In this document: positions 17,734 to 26,994 of the stretch, piece after piece
Position numbering within the stretch: the stretch's first letter is position 1
Layout: each line of letters begins with the position of its first letter
DNA from: Chelativorans sp. ZYF759
Lineage (GTDB): Bacteria > Pseudomonadota > Alphaproteobacteria > Rhizobiales > Rhizobiaceae
Direction of reading: 5' to 3'
Length of the DNA: 64,000 nucleotides
NCBI RefSeq assembly: GCF_012911015.1
Contig: NZ_WVVV01000009.1
Location: forward strand, 72,380-136,379
Translations under genes and position numbers: made by a program
The notes under the pieces: generated by a model
Told to the model about the DNA's origin: nothing
The model's input: the letters and a program-made list of their open reading frames with translations, nothing else
The model's database searches: none

Positions 17734-18462
17734 ATGGCTCTCATGGAAAAGCACAAGATCCTCGAGAAGAACGCCACGCTGCTCCTGGCCGGCTCCTTCC
17801 TCGTGGTCACCATCGGCGGCATCGTCGAGATCGCCCCGCTCTTCTATCTCGAAAACACGATCGAGAAGGTGGAGGGCATGCGGCCCTACACCCCGCTGGA
17901 GCTGGCGGGCCGCAACATCTACATCCGCGAAGGCTGCTATGCCTGCCACTCACAGATGATCCGCCCCTTCCGCGACGAGGTGGAACGTTACGGCCATTAC
18001 AGCCTGGCAGCCGAGTCGATGTACGACCACCCCTTCCAGTGGGGCTCCAAGCGGACCGGGCCCGACCTGGCGCGCGTCGGCGGACGCTATTCCAACGAAT
18101 GGCACGTTCAGCATCTGATCGATCCGCGCTCCGTGGTGCCGGAATCCAACATGCCGAGCTACGGCTTCCTGGCATCGACGCCGCTCCAGTTGGACGCGGC
18201 CGGCCATCTGCGGGCCAATCGCGCGGTCGGCGTGCCGTACGACGATGAGATGATCGAGAACGCGAGCCGCGATCTCTTGGCGCAGGCCAATCCGGACGCC
18301 GATCCGTCAGGCCTTGAGTCGCGCTATCCCAAAGTGCGCGTCGAGTCCTTCGACGGCGATCCGTCGCGGGTCACCGAAATGGACGCGCTCGTCGCCTATC
18401 TCCAGATGCTCGGCACGCTGGTCGATTTCTCCACCTACGACGAAAATGTCGGTTTCCGCTGA
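17734..18462 (+). CDS. ccoO: cbb3-type cytochrome c oxidase subunit II
   Basis: This 242-aa membrane-anchored monohaem cytochrome c has one N-terminal helix ('[22 protein letters not shown]') and a periplasmic domain with haem motif 'CYACH' and axial Met in 'ESNMPSYGF'. It passes electrons to CcoN. It lies nine bases after ccoN, with GGAGG in the gap. Confidence 0.97.
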   Translation: MALMEKHKILEKNATLLLAGSFLVVTIGGIVEIAPLFYLENTIEKVEGMRPYTPLELAGRNIYIREGCYACHSQMIRPFRDEVERYGHYSLAAESMYDHPFQWGSKRTGPDLARVGGRYSNEWHVQHLIDPRSVVPESNMPSYGFLASTPLQLDAAGHLRANRAVGVPYDDEMIENASRDLLAQANPDADPSGLESRYPKVRVESFDGDPSRVTEMDALVAYLQMLGTLVDFSTYDENVGFR

Positions 18463-18473
18463 GGAGCACCCTG

Positions 18474-18623
18474 ATGGACTACGAATCAATGCGCCATTTC
18501 GCCGATAGCTGGGCGCTGCTGGCCCTGTTCCTCTTCTTCATCGGCGTCGTCATCTTCGCCTTCAGGCCTGGCAGCAAGAAGCACGCCGACAGGGCCTCGC
18601 AGATCCCGTTCAAGGAAGACTGA
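18474..18623 (+). CDS. ccoQ: cbb3-type oxidase small subunit CcoQ
   Basis: This 49-aa protein has a single helix ('WALLALFLFFIGVVIFAF') followed by 'RPGSKKHADRAS', the usual CcoQ layout. It stabilises the oxidase complex. It is preceded by GAGGAG and sits two bases before ccoP. Confidence 0.93.
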   Translation: MDYESMRHFADSWALLALFLFFIGVVIFAFRPGSKKHADRASQIPFKED

Positions 18624-18625
18624 TC

Positions 18626-19498
18626 ATGAGCGACCAGGACAAGAGGGAGGTCGACGAGATCTCCGGCGTCGAGACGACCGGCCATGAATGGGATGGCATC
18701 AAGGAACTGAACAACCCGCTGCCGCGCTGGTGGCTGTGGACCTTCTACGCGACCATCGTGTGGTCGATCGGCTACACGATCGCCTACCCGGCCTGGCCGC
18801 TCGTCAATTCGGCCACGCAGGGCGTGCTGGGCTATTCCAGCCGTGCCGAGCTGCACCGCGAGGTGGAACAGGTTCAACTGAGCCGAAGCGACCAGACGGC
18901 CCAGCTCGCCTCGTTGGACCTCAACGAGGTTCTGGCCGACGACGCCTTGCGCAATTTCGCCATTGCCGGCGGCGCGGCCGCCTACCGGGTCAACTGCTCC
19001 CAGTGCCACGGGACCGGTGCCCAGGGCGCGGAGGGCTTTCCCAACCTCAATGACGACAACTGGATCTGGGGCGGTACGATCGAGGATCTTCACCACACCA
19101 TTGCCCACGGCGTGCGCGATCATGCCGACTTCGACACGCGCATCTCGGAGATGCCGGCCTTCGCGGGCGTCATGACCAGGCGGGAGATCGCCGAAACGGC
19201 GGCCTTCGTCGCGAGCCTGTCGCGCGAGCCGGAAAATCCCGATCTCGTCGAGGCCGGCGCGGAGCACTTTGAGGTCTACTGCGCGGCGTGCCATGGCTTC
19301 AACGGTGAAGGAGAACGACTCCTGGGCGCGCCAAGCCTCAACAATCCCATCTGGCTCTATGGCGGCAGCGAGGCGGAAATCGCCGCGCAGATCGCCCAGC
19401 CACGCCACGGCGTGATGCCGGGCTGGGCGGATCGGCTGGGAGATGTGACGGTGCGAAAGCTCGCCGTCTTCGTGCATTCGCTTGGCGGGGGCGAATAG
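18626..19498 (+). CDS. ccoP: cbb3-type oxidase dihaem cytochrome c subunit III
   Basis: This 290-aa protein begins with the family hallmark 'GVETTGHEWDGIKELNNPLP' and has one helix pair region ('WLWTFYATIVWSIGYTIAY'). Two c-type haem motifs follow, 'CSQCH' and 'CAACH', each with a later Met ligand ('SEMPAF', 'HGVMPGW'). It takes electrons from the soluble cytochrome pool. It is the last gene of ccoNOQP. Confidence 0.97.
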   Translation: MSDQDKREVDEISGVETTGHEWDGIKELNNPLPRWWLWTFYATIVWSIGYTIAYPAWPLVNSATQGVLGYSSRAELHREVEQVQLSRSDQTAQLASLDLNEVLADDALRNFAIAGGAAAYRVNCSQCHGTGAQGAEGFPNLNDDNWIWGGTIEDLHHTIAHGVRDHADFDTRISEMPAFAGVMTRREIAETAAFVASLSREPENPDLVEAGAEHFEVYCAACHGFNGEGERLLGAPSLNNPIWLYGGSEAEIAAQIAQPRHGVMPGWADRLGDVTVRKLAVFVHSLGGGE

Positions 19499-19587
19499 GC
19501 CGCACCGGGGGGCGCGGTCTCTCTACCCCACTTCAGCGAACGGCCCGGCGGCAACGTCGGGCCGAACCTGCTTTTAGCGCCCTCGAC

Positions 19588-19601
19588 TTGACCCGGATCA
19601 A
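19588..19601. promoter_or_regulatory. FixK/FNR box upstream of ccoG
   Basis: TTGACCCGGATCAA matches TTGA-N6-TCAA and lies 80 bp before the ccoG start, almost the same spacing as at ccoN. It gives ccoGHIS its own microoxic promoter. Confidence 0.88.
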
Positions 19602-19681
19602 GGTTCCCCGCCGCACGGAGCGCGACAAGTCGAAGGACAACAGCCCCCTTGGGAGGCGCCTGCTGCGCCCCGGAGAATGCC

Positions 19682-21241
19682 ATGCTGGACACCAGCGACG
19701 TCGAACGCCTCGACGCGGAAGCCGTCAACCGGGCCGCGACGCGCCAGCCCCTCTATGCGCCGCGCAAGAAGATATTCCCCAAGCGCGCTTCGGGCAGCTT
19801 CCGCAATTTCAAGTGGCTGGTCATGCTGATCACGCTCGGCATCTACTACCTCACGCCCTGGATCCGCTGGGACCGGGGGCCTCATGCGCCTGACCAGGCA
19901 GTGCTGGTCGACATCGCCAATCGCCGCTTCTACTTCTTCTTCGCCGAGATATGGCCGCAGGAGTTCTTCATCGTCGCGGGCCTTCTGGTCATGGCGGGCA
20001 TCGGCCTGTTCCTGGTGACCTCCACCGTTGGCCGCGCCTGGTGCGGCTACACCTGCCCGCAGACGGTCTGGGTGGATCTCTTCCTCGTCGTGGAACGCTG
20101 GATCGAAGGTGACCGCAACGCGCGCATGAAGCTCGATGCGGGTCCGTGGACGGGCAGCAAGATCGTCAAGCGCGTTGCCAAGCATGGAATCTGGGTCTTG
20201 ATCGCGGTGGCCACCGGCGGCGCGTGGATATTCTATTTCGCCGACGCGCCGACGCTCGCGATGGATTTCCTGACCGGGCAGGCGGCCACCGTCGCCTATA
20301 TCACCGTCGCCGTCCTGACCGCCACGACCTACACGTTCGGCGGCCTGATGCGCGAGCAGGTCTGCATCTACATGTGCCCGTGGCCGCGCATCCAGGCGGC
20401 GATGCTCGACGAGAACTCGCTGACGGTCACGTATAATGACTGGCGCGGCGAGCCCCGCACGCGCGGCGTGAAGAAGGCTGCTGCCGAGGGCCGCGCCATC
20501 GGCGACTGCGTGGATTGCAATGCCTGCGTGGCCGTTTGCCCGATGGGCATCGACATCCGCGACGGCCAGCAGCTGGAATGCATCACATGCGCGCTGTGCA
20601 TCGATGCCTGCGACGCCATCATGGACAAGACCGGCAAGGAGCGCGGGCTGATCGCCTATGCCACGCTCGCCGACTACAACCACAACATGGCGCTGGCGAC
20701 CGGCGGCGGTGCGGCCGCCATCGATCCCGCCCGCGTGCGCGGTTCGGACGGGCGCCTGCTCCCCGATGCGCGCGGTCTCGATCTCCGCCGGCTCATTCGT
20801 CCGCGCACATTCGCCTATCTGGCGATCTGGGGTCTGGTCGGCGTCGCGCTCCTCTTCGCGCTCGCCACACGCGACCTCCTGGAAATCAGCGTCCAGCACG
20901 ACCGCAATCCGCAATTCGTGCTCCTGTCCGATGGCTCGATCCGCAACGGCTACACGGTCAAGATCCTGAACAAGGTGGCCGAACCGCGCGCAGTGACGCT
21001 GTCACTGGAGGGGCTCGAAGGCGCGACCATGCTGCTCGGCGGCTTCGACATGCCGGAATCGCGCGAGGTGTTCGTGATGCTCGAGCCCGACCGGCTCAGA
21101 AACCTGCGCGTTTTCGTGCGCATGCCACCTGAACTGGTGACCGCCGGAACCAGCGCCTTCACCTTCCGTGTCGCGGAGCGGCAAGGCGCCGAGGCCGCCA
21201 GCTATTCCGCCATCTTCCACGCCCCGGAGTCCAACCGATGA
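19682..21241 (+). CDS. ccoG: cbb3 oxidase accessory protein CcoG (FixG), polyferredoxin
   Basis: This is a 519-aa membrane protein with about five helices. Its cluster motifs are 'WCGYTCPQTVW', 'CIYMCPWPR', and two ferredoxin motifs 'CVDCNACVAVCPMGID' and 'CITCALCIDACD'. A C-terminal Ig-like domain follows. CcoG reduces Cu(II) to Cu(I) for cbb3 oxidase assembly. ATG 19682 has GGAGA upstream, and the in-frame start at 19649 is less likely. Confidence 0.95.
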   Translation: MLDTSDVERLDAEAVNRAATRQPLYAPRKKIFPKRASGSFRNFKWLVMLITLGIYYLTPWIRWDRGPHAPDQAVLVDIANRRFYFFFAEIWPQEFFIVAGLLVMAGIGLFLVTSTVGRAWCGYTCPQTVWVDLFLVVERWIEGDRNARMKLDAGPWTGSKIVKRVAKHGIWVLIAVATGGAWIFYFADAPTLAMDFLTGQAATVAYITVAVLTATTYTFGGLMREQVCIYMCPWPRIQAAMLDENSLTVTYNDWRGEPRTRGVKKAAAEGRAIGDCVDCNACVAVCPMGIDIRDGQQLECITCALCIDACDAIMDKTGKERGLIAYATLADYNHNMALATGGGAAAIDPARVRGSDGRLLPDARGLDLRRLIRPRTFAYLAIWGLVGVALLFALATRDLLEISVQHDRNPQFVLLSDGSIRNGYTVKILNKVAEPRAVTLSLEGLEGATMLLGGFDMPESREVFVMLEPDRLRNLRVFVRMPPELVTAGTSAFTFRVAERQGAEAASYSAIFHAPESNR

Positions 21242-21738
21242 ACGACATGTCCGAGCGCCCGCGTGAATTCACCGGCAAGCATCTCTTCCTGATCCTGGTT
21301 GCCTTTTTCGGCGTCATCATCTCCGTGAACGTGACGATGGCAACGCTCGCCAACAGGAGCTGGACAGGGCTGGTGGTCCAGAACTCCTATGTCGAGAGCC
21401 AGAAGTTCAACGATCATTTCGACGCCGCCCGCGCGCGGGCCGCGCTCGGCTGGCGCAGCGAGATGAGCTATGCGAACGGTTCCTTCGCCTATCGGCTGAC
21501 CAATGGCGAAGGGCAGGGCGTGCGGCTCATGGACATCGTCGTCGAGTTTCGTCGACCGGTCCAGGAATCCAAGGATCGCCAGGCTACGCTCCAGGCGGAA
21601 GGCGGAGGGAGCTTCGTTGCCGACCTCCCGCTCGAGGACGGCCAGTGGATCGTCGACATAAGTGCCGTGACACATGGTTTGAGCGAGCCGTGGCGCGACA
21701 TGAAGCGCGTCTTCGTGCGCAACGGAAGCCTGCAATGA
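21238..21738 (+). CDS. ccoH: FixH/CcoH family protein
   Basis: This 166-aa protein has one N-terminal helix ('FLILVAFFGVIISVNVTMA') and a periplasmic beta domain with 'TGLVVQNSYVESQKFN'. It is needed for stable cbb3 assembly and copper delivery. Start and stop overlap the flanking ccoG and ccoI genes by four bases each, so the set is translationally coupled. Confidence 0.93.
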   Translation: MNDMSERPREFTGKHLFLILVAFFGVIISVNVTMATLANRSWTGLVVQNSYVESQKFNDHFDAARARAALGWRSEMSYANGSFAYRLTNGEGQGVRLMDIVVEFRRPVQESKDRQATLQAEGGGSFVADLPLEDGQWIVDISAVTHGLSEPWRDMKRVFVRNGSLQ

Positions 21739-24011
21739 GCTGCTGCGCGCCCGGCACGGAAGCTGCGCTGGAACTGGCGGGCGAGGCGCTGCCGTCGGAT
21801 GAGGAATTGCTCCTGGCCAGCCGGCCGCTGGGCAACGGGCTGAGACAGGTCGACCTGTCCGTCCCGGACGTCCATTGCGGCGCGTGCATTGCCACGATCG
21901 AGGGCGCGCTCAAGCACTTGGAAGGCATGGAAAGCGCCCGCGTCAACCTATCAACGAAGCGCGTGTCGGCCAGCTGGCGTGACGGCACGCCGCCGCCGCC
22001 GATCATGTCCACTCTGTCGCGTCTCGGCTACCGCGCGCATCTTTTCGACCCGGGTGCCGGCGACAAGGACGAGCAGCTTTCGGAACTGATCCGCGCGCTG
22101 GGCGTGGCGGGCTTTGCCGCCGCCAACATCATGCTGCTGTCCGTTTCCGTCTGGTCCGGCGCGGATGCGGCGACACGGGACTTCCTTCACATCGTGTCGG
22201 CGCTGATCGCGCTGCCCGCGCTCGTCTATTCGGGCCGCATCTTCTTTCGCTCCGCGCTCGGCGCGCTGCGCCACGGCCGCTCCAACATGGACGTGCCGAT
22301 TTCGATCGGTGTCATCACCGCCTATGTGATGAGCCTCTACGAGACGATGACCAGCGGCCCGCACGCCTATTTCGATGCGGCCGTCACGCTTCTCTTCTTC
22401 CTCCTGATCGGCCGCACGCTCGACCATGTGATGCGCGAGCGGGCGCGGGTGGCCGTCAAGGGCCTCGCCCGGCTTTCGGCGCGGGGCGCGACGATCGTCT
22501 CCCCCGATGGCTCCCGTGCCTATCTGCCCGTCGCAGAGATCGAACCCGGCATGACCATCCTGCTCGCAGCCGGCGAGCGGGTGCCGGTCGATGCGAAGGT
22601 CCTCAGGGGCCGTTCCGATCTCGATCGTTCGCTGGTGACCGGCGAGAGCCGGCCCGAGCCGGTGGAAGAGGGCGCCCGCCTCCAGGCCGGTACGCTCAAC
22701 CTCACGGGACCGCTGACGCTGGAGGCCGCCGCCCCGGCCAGGGACTCCTTCCTGGCCGAGATGATGCGCCTGATGGAGGCGGCCGAGGGGGGGCGTGCCC
22801 GCTATCGCCGCATCGCCGACCGCATGGCGCAGCTTTATGCGCCGGTCGTGCATCTGGTGGCCCTCATCACGCTGGTCGGCTGGGTCATGGTCACCGGCGA
22901 CTGGCATAGGTCCATCCTGATCGCCATTGCCGTCCTCATCATCACCTGCCCCTGCGCGCTCGGCCTGGCCGTGCCGATCGTGCAGGTGATCGCCGCCCGC
23001 CGGCTGTTCGAGCAGGGCATCATGGTCAAGGACGGCTCGGCCATGGAGCGGCTGGCAGAGGCCGACACCGTCGTCTTCGACAAGACCGGCACGCTGACAT
23101 TGGGCAGGCCGAGGCTCGTCAATGCGGACGAGGTTGCGCCAGCTGATCTGGCGCTGGCGGCGGCGCTCGCCGTCCATTCGCGCCACCCGCTGTCGCTGGC
23201 GCTGGCGGAAGCCGCCGGGAATGCCGCGACGCAGACCTTCGAGCACATCGCCGAACTGCCCGGGCTCGGTGTCGAGGCGAGGAACGGCGCCGAAATCGTG
23301 CGGCTCGGACGCGCCAACTGGGCGCTCCCCGGTGCAGCCGGAGATCCGGCGGGAGCCGGCACCGTCCTGTCGCGCAACGGAAAGCTTCTCGCTGCCTTCC
23401 ATTTCGAGGACAGGCCGCGGGAGGGCGCCGCGGCGGCGGTTGCGGCGCTGGCCAGGGCGGGCCTGCCGGCCGAGATCGTTTCGGGCGACCGCGAGGCGGA
23501 GGTTGCGGCCATGGCGCGGCAGTTGGGCATTGTGCGATTCGAGGCCGGCATGCTGCCCGGCGCGAAGACGGAACGGCTGAAGGCCCTGTCGGCTGCCGGT
23601 CACAAGCCGCTGATGGTTGGCGACGGGCTCAACGACGCGCCGGCGCTCGCAGCGGCCCACGTCTCGATGGCGCCCGCCAACGCGGCCGATATCGGCCGGC
23701 AGGCGGCCGACCTCGTCTTCCTCCGCGACAACCTCTCAGCCGTGCCTGCGGCGATCGACCTGTCGCGGCGCGCGGGCGTGCTGATCCGCCAGAACTTCGC
23801 CATCGCCACGGTCTACAATGTCGTCGCGGTGCCGATCGCCGTGCTCGGCTATGTGACGCCTCTGGTGGCGGCGATCGCGATGTCGGTGTCCTCGGTCATC
23901 GTGGTGCTCAACGCCATGCGGCTCAAGCCGGCTCGGGTCGATGCCGTTGAATCGCAGCCGCAGGCCACGCAGGCCGCCGCGCGCGGGCTGCGACTGGAGC
24001 CGGCCGAATGA
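21735..24011 (+). CDS. ccoI: Copper-translocating P-type ATPase CcoI (FixI)
   Basis: This 758-aa P1B ATPase has a Cys-rich start 'MSCCAPG', one HMA domain with 'VHCGACIATIE', eight helices with the 'TCPCALGLAVP' metal site, the phosphorylation loop 'VFDKTGTLT', and 'MVGDGLNDAPAL'. The CcoI branch exports Cu for insertion into CcoN rather than for detoxification. It lies within ccoGHIS. Confidence 0.96.
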   Translation: MSCCAPGTEAALELAGEALPSDEELLLASRPLGNGLRQVDLSVPDVHCGACIATIEGALKHLEGMESARVNLSTKRVSASWRDGTPPPPIMSTLSRLGYRAHLFDPGAGDKDEQLSELIRALGVAGFAAANIMLLSVSVWSGADAATRDFLHIVSALIALPALVYSGRIFFRSALGALRHGRSNMDVPISIGVITAYVMSLYETMTSGPHAYFDAAVTLLFFLLIGRTLDHVMRERARVAVKGLARLSARGATIVSPDGSRAYLPVAEIEPGMTILLAAGERVPVDAKVLRGRSDLDRSLVTGESRPEPVEEGARLQAGTLNLTGPLTLEAAAPARDSFLAEMMRLMEAAEGGRARYRRIADRMAQLYAPVVHLVALITLVGWVMVTGDWHRSILIAIAVLIITCPCALGLAVPIVQVIAARRLFEQGIMVKDGSAMERLAEADTVVFDKTGTLTLGRPRLVNADEVAPADLALAAALAVHSRHPLSLALAEAAGNAATQTFEHIAELPGLGVEARNGAEIVRLGRANWALPGAAGDPAGAGTVLSRNGKLLAAFHFEDRPREGAAAAVAALARAGLPAEIVSGDREAEVAAMARQLGIVRFEAGMLPGAKTERLKALSAAGHKPLMVGDGLNDAPALAAAHVSMAPANAADIGRQAADLVFLRDNLSAVPAAIDLSRRAGVLIRQNFAIATVYNVVAVPIAVLGYVTPLVAAIAMSVSSVIVVLNAMRLKPARVDAVESQPQATQAAARGLRLEPAE

Positions 24012-24157
24012 GCAATCTGATCTTCCTGATCCCGATCGCCCTGTTTCTCGGTGGGCTGGGGCTGGCTGCCTTCATCTGGTCGCTGTCGAGCGGCCAATAT
24101 GACGATCTCGACGGGGCGGCCGAGCGTATCCTCATCGACGAGGAAGACGAGGTCTGA
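24008..24157 (+). CDS. ccoS: cbb3-type oxidase assembly protein CcoS
   Basis: This 49-aa protein has one helix ('LIFLIPIALFLGGLGLAAF') followed by 'IWSLSSGQYDDLDGAAERIL', the conserved CcoS signature. It is required for redox-cofactor insertion in CcoN. It starts in an ATGA overlap with ccoI and closes the operon. Confidence 0.94.
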   Translation: MSNLIFLIPIALFLGGLGLAAFIWSLSSGQYDDLDGAAERILIDEEDEV

Positions 24158-24178
24158 TCGCCGATCGACCTTGTCCGC

Positions 24179-25531
24179 CTATGGCTCCGCAGGACTGGAA
24201 CCATCCGCGTCGCGGACCTTGCGCCCGCTCAGCACCATGCTCGCCACCAGATCGCCGGTGACATTGACCGCCGTGCGGCTCATGTCGAGGATGCGGTCGA
24301 CCCCCAGGATGATGACCATGCCGGCGGTCGGAATGCCGAAACCGGCCGCCACGCTCAACAGGATCGCGATGCTGACACCCGGCGTGCCCGGCGCGCCGAT
24401 CGATGAGGCCACCAGAGTCGCGGTGATGATGGCGATCTCGCCGAGCGACAATTCGATGCCGGCCATCTGGGCGAGGAACAGGATCGCCACCGACTGGTAA
24501 AGCGCGGTGCCGGCCATGTTCATGGTCGCGCCGAGCGGCACCACGAGATTGGCGGTGGCGTCAGGGACACCGAGACGCCGCGCGGTCTGGATGGTCATCG
24601 GCATGACGGCCGACGAGCTTGAGGTGGAGAAGGCCAGCAGCAGCGTGCCGCCCGCCGTCTTCAGAAAGCGCATCGGCGTCACTTTGGCGACCAGTGCCGC
24701 GATCGCAAGATAGATGACCAGCAGCAGGGCCAGCCCGAGAAAGACGGTGCCGACATAGGTCGACATGGCGGCGACCGTCTCCAGCCCGACCCGCATGACA
24801 AGCTGCGCCATGAGACCGAAGACCGCGATCGGGGCCAGGAACATGGCCCATTTGACGATGGTCATGGCAATGGCGAGCAGGGCGTCGAGGAGGGCGAGGA
24901 AGGGCGCCACCTTGTCGCGATTGACCTGGGTGGCGGCGATGCCGACCAGGACCGCGAGCACGACGACGGCGAGCAGGTCGCCCTGCACGATGGACGCCGT
25001 GGGGTTGGTGGGCAGGATGCCCGCGATGATGTCGGGCGCCTGGGCGCCGTCGAAAGGCGACTCGCCAGCCTCAGGAACCGCCGCACTGCCCGACATGGAC
25101 AGCCCATGGACCGATGCGCCGGGTTGCAGCCAGCGGGCGAGCGCGACGCCGATCCACGCGGCGGCGAAAGTCGTGGCAAGGATGAAGCCGGCCAGCCTCA
25201 AGCCGGTGGAGCGGAGCTCCGCGCCGGATTGAGCGCCGTTCAGCCCGCCCACGATGGAGGCGAAGATCAGCGGCACCAGAACCATCGCGATCAGGCCGAG
25301 GAAAATCTGCCCCGGCAGGGCCAGCCACGCCCCGAGCAGTTCGGCCGTCGCGGCATCCAGGATTCCGATATCGGGCGACAGGATGGTGCCGACGGCAAAT
25401 CCCAGCGCCATGCCGACCATCACCTGCGCCCATAGCCGGCTGCGAATCCACGCGTGCAGCTTGAAACGCTGCTGGTAGAGATGGATCGGTTGAGGGTCGT
25501 GCGCTTCGCTCGTGCCGCCGGGCGCCGCCAT
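24179..25531 (-). CDS. Dicarboxylate/amino acid:cation symporter (DAACS family)
   Basis: This 450-aa GltPh-fold transporter has eight helices and two re-entrant hairpins. HP1 carries 'FSTSSSSAVMPMT', and TM7 'LGATMNMAGTALYQSV' corresponds to the NMDGT cation site. HP2 carries 'ASSIGAPGTPGVSIAIL'. It imports dicarboxylates, Glu/Asp or similar with Na+ or H+. ATG 25531 has GGAGA in the message upstream; the frame opens at 25609. It is convergent with ccoS (21-bp gap) and has no FixK box. Confidence 0.9.
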   Translation of the reverse strand: MAAPGGTSEAHDPQPIHLYQQRFKLHAWIRSRLWAQVMVGMALGFAVGTILSPDIGILDAATAELLGAWLALPGQIFLGLIAMVLVPLIFASIVGGLNGAQSGAELRSTGLRLAGFILATTFAAAWIGVALARWLQPGASVHGLSMSGSAAVPEAGESPFDGAQAPDIIAGILPTNPTASIVQGDLLAVVVLAVLVGIAATQVNRDKVAPFLALLDALLAIAMTIVKWAMFLAPIAVFGLMAQLVMRVGLETVAAMSTYVGTVFLGLALLLVIYLAIAALVAKVTPMRFLKTAGGTLLLAFSTSSSSAVMPMTIQTARRLGVPDATANLVVPLGATMNMAGTALYQSVAILFLAQMAGIELSLGEIAIITATLVASSIGAPGTPGVSIAILLSVAAGFGIPTAGMVIILGVDRILDMSRTAVNVTGDLVASMVLSGRKVRDADGSSPAEP

Positions 25532-25690
25532 TGTCAGTCTCCGTATGTTCGCCGCTTGATAACGTCGAGGGATGCGGAGGGCAAACGCGGGCGCCTGGCC
25601 CCGCCTCAAATCGAGGAGGCAGGGCCCCGGTGGCTGTCGCCGGCAGCGCTGGCTGGCTCGTGCCCCGGAAAGTTGGGGTTGGATCGCGCC

Positions 25691-26065
25691 TTAGGGCTTC
25701 ACCACCGACACGATTCGGTAGGTGTGCGTGTCGCCCTCGTTCGTGAGCGAGACATATTCGCCGGGGACGAAACGCTCGTCGTTGAAGCGGAAGCCGAGTT
25801 CGTCGTCGGCATCGCCTTCTTCGTAATCGAAGTACCAGGCTCCGCCCGGCTTTCGGCGCAGCAGCCCGATCCGATCCGTCTCGCCGCCGCGGAAACGGCG
25901 CACGCGGCATGCGGCGGCATGGGATTTCCACTCGGCGGCGTCGAGACGCCCTTCGCTGTCGAGCGGGGCGAGAATGTCGTAGCCGTCATCGCGCTCGCCG
26001 CCCGGATGCCCTTTCTCCCGGGCGAGTTCCATGTGGATGTGGCGGATGCTTGGCGGCAGCTTCAT
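25691..26065 (-). CDS. Conserved small soluble protein, probable FixK target
   Basis: This 124-aa protein is of unknown function. It is acidic and soluble, with 'GYDILAPLDSEGRLDAAEWK', 'CRVRRFRGGETDRIG', 'WYFDYEEGDADDE' and a C-terminal 'HTYRIVSVV'. Similar proteins occur beside uspA and microoxic genes in other rhizobia (from memory). A strong GAGGAG precedes ATG 26065. A FixK box lies 55 bp upstream, so it is likely microoxically induced. No catalytic motif is recognised. Confidence 0.8.
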   Translation of the reverse strand: MKLPPSIRHIHMELAREKGHPGGERDDGYDILAPLDSEGRLDAAEWKSHAAACRVRRFRGGETDRIGLLRRKPGGAWYFDYEEGDADDELGFRFNDERFVPGEYVSLTNEGDTHTYRIVSVVKP

Positions 26066-26120
26066 GGGAAGATCTCCTCGTGTTCGATCTTCCAGTTGCA
26101 CGTATTGGCCGCCAAAGCCC

Positions 26121-26134
26121 TTGATCCCCGTCAA
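26121..26134. promoter_or_regulatory. FixK/FNR box overlapping the uspA stop codon
   Basis: TTGATCCCCGTCAA matches TTGA-N6-TCAA. It lies 55 bp before the small conserved gene at 25691-26065, and its last four bases include the stop codon of uspA (26131-26133). It provides an internal microoxic promoter at the 3' end of the upstream operon. Confidence 0.8.
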
Positions 26135-26994
26135 TCGGCGTCGGGTGGCGGCACCACGAGCACGTCGCTTGCGGTCGACCGCAGCACGCCCTGGGCGACG
26201 CTGCCGAGCACGAAGCGGGCGATGGTGGAGCGTGCCTGGGTTCCGATCACGATCAGGTCGGCCTTCATGTCGCGGGCGCAGTCGTCGATGGTGCCGGCGG
26301 TCGAGACCTCCGCCAGTTCGGCAAGGCGCGCGTCGGCCTCCAGTCCGATATCACCCAGATAGGCGGAGAGCCTGCTGGCCGCCTTGGAGCGCTCGCTCTC
26401 GACATAGGCGAGCACCTCCTTCGTCGACGCAGAGGCATGCAGCATGAGCTCCTGCCCGGGCGCGGCGAAGACATGGACGACGGACAGCCGCGCGTCGGCG
26501 AGTAGCCCCAGGTCACGGGCTGTGCGAATCGCGTTCGTGCAGCCCTGACTCATGTCGGTCGCAAACAGGATTCGGTGATGCGGGCCTGCGGGCGTGGACT
26601 TGGCCATCAGAACCGGTCTGAGGCTGCGGCGCAGGATGCGGTCCACTGTCGTGCCGAGAAAGATGTCGTGGAACGGGCGCTGCCGGTGAGCCCCCACCAC
26701 GAGAAGATCCGCATCAAAATCCTCGGCTGCCGTCGCCACCACTTCGTCCAGCGGGCCGGAGACCACCACCCCCTCGCAGGCGACACCGTCGAAGGTCGTC
26801 ACCGAATGAGCCAGTTCGCCAATCAGCGTTTCGGCTTCGCGGCGGGCGCTGTCGGCCAGGCGTTCGGGCTGCTCGTCGTCGATGCCATGAACGAGCACCA
26901 GCCGCGCTTCGTCATTCTTTGCCAGCAGCGTGGCGCGCCGCAGGGCGCGGTCCGAACGCTCGGAAAAATCGGTCGCGACGAGGATGGTCTTCAT
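26131..26994 (-). CDS. Tandem universal stress protein UspA
   Basis: This 287-aa protein has two Usp domains, 1-145 and 146-287. Each starts with a beta strand and acidic residue ('ILVATDFSERSD', 'ILFATDMSQGC'). The second ends with the ATP-binding type loop 'VIGTQARSTIARFVLGSVAQ'. Tandem Usp proteins are common members of FixK/FNR regulons and support survival without oxygen. ATG 26994 overlaps the stop of the upstream P-type ATPase by four bases, so the two are co-translated. Confidence 0.92.
   Translation of the reverse strand: MKTILVATDFSERSDRALRRATLLAKNDEARLVLVHGIDDEQPERLADSARREAETLIGELAHSVTTFDGVACEGVVVSGPLDEVVATAAEDFDADLLVVGAHRQRPFHDIFLGTTVDRILRRSLRPVLMAKSTPAGPHHRILFATDMSQGCTNAIRTARDLGLLADARLSVVHVFAAPGQELMLHASASTKEVLAYVESERSKAASRLSAYLGDIGLEADARLAELAEVSTAGTIDDCARDMKADLIVIGTQARSTIARFVLGSVAQGVLRSTASDVLVVPPPDAD

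Noticed and set aside
16041-18248. A 735-aa frame overlapping ccoN and ccoO in another reading frame
   Set aside because: It has the composition of a frame-shifted shadow and the real ccoN/ccoO frames hold the haem motifs.
25532-25690. Possible small gene in the gap between the symporter and the 124-aa protein
   Set aside because: Frames here are parts of longer antisense shadows, with no ribosome binding site or recognisable peptide; it is treated as the symporter's upstream region.
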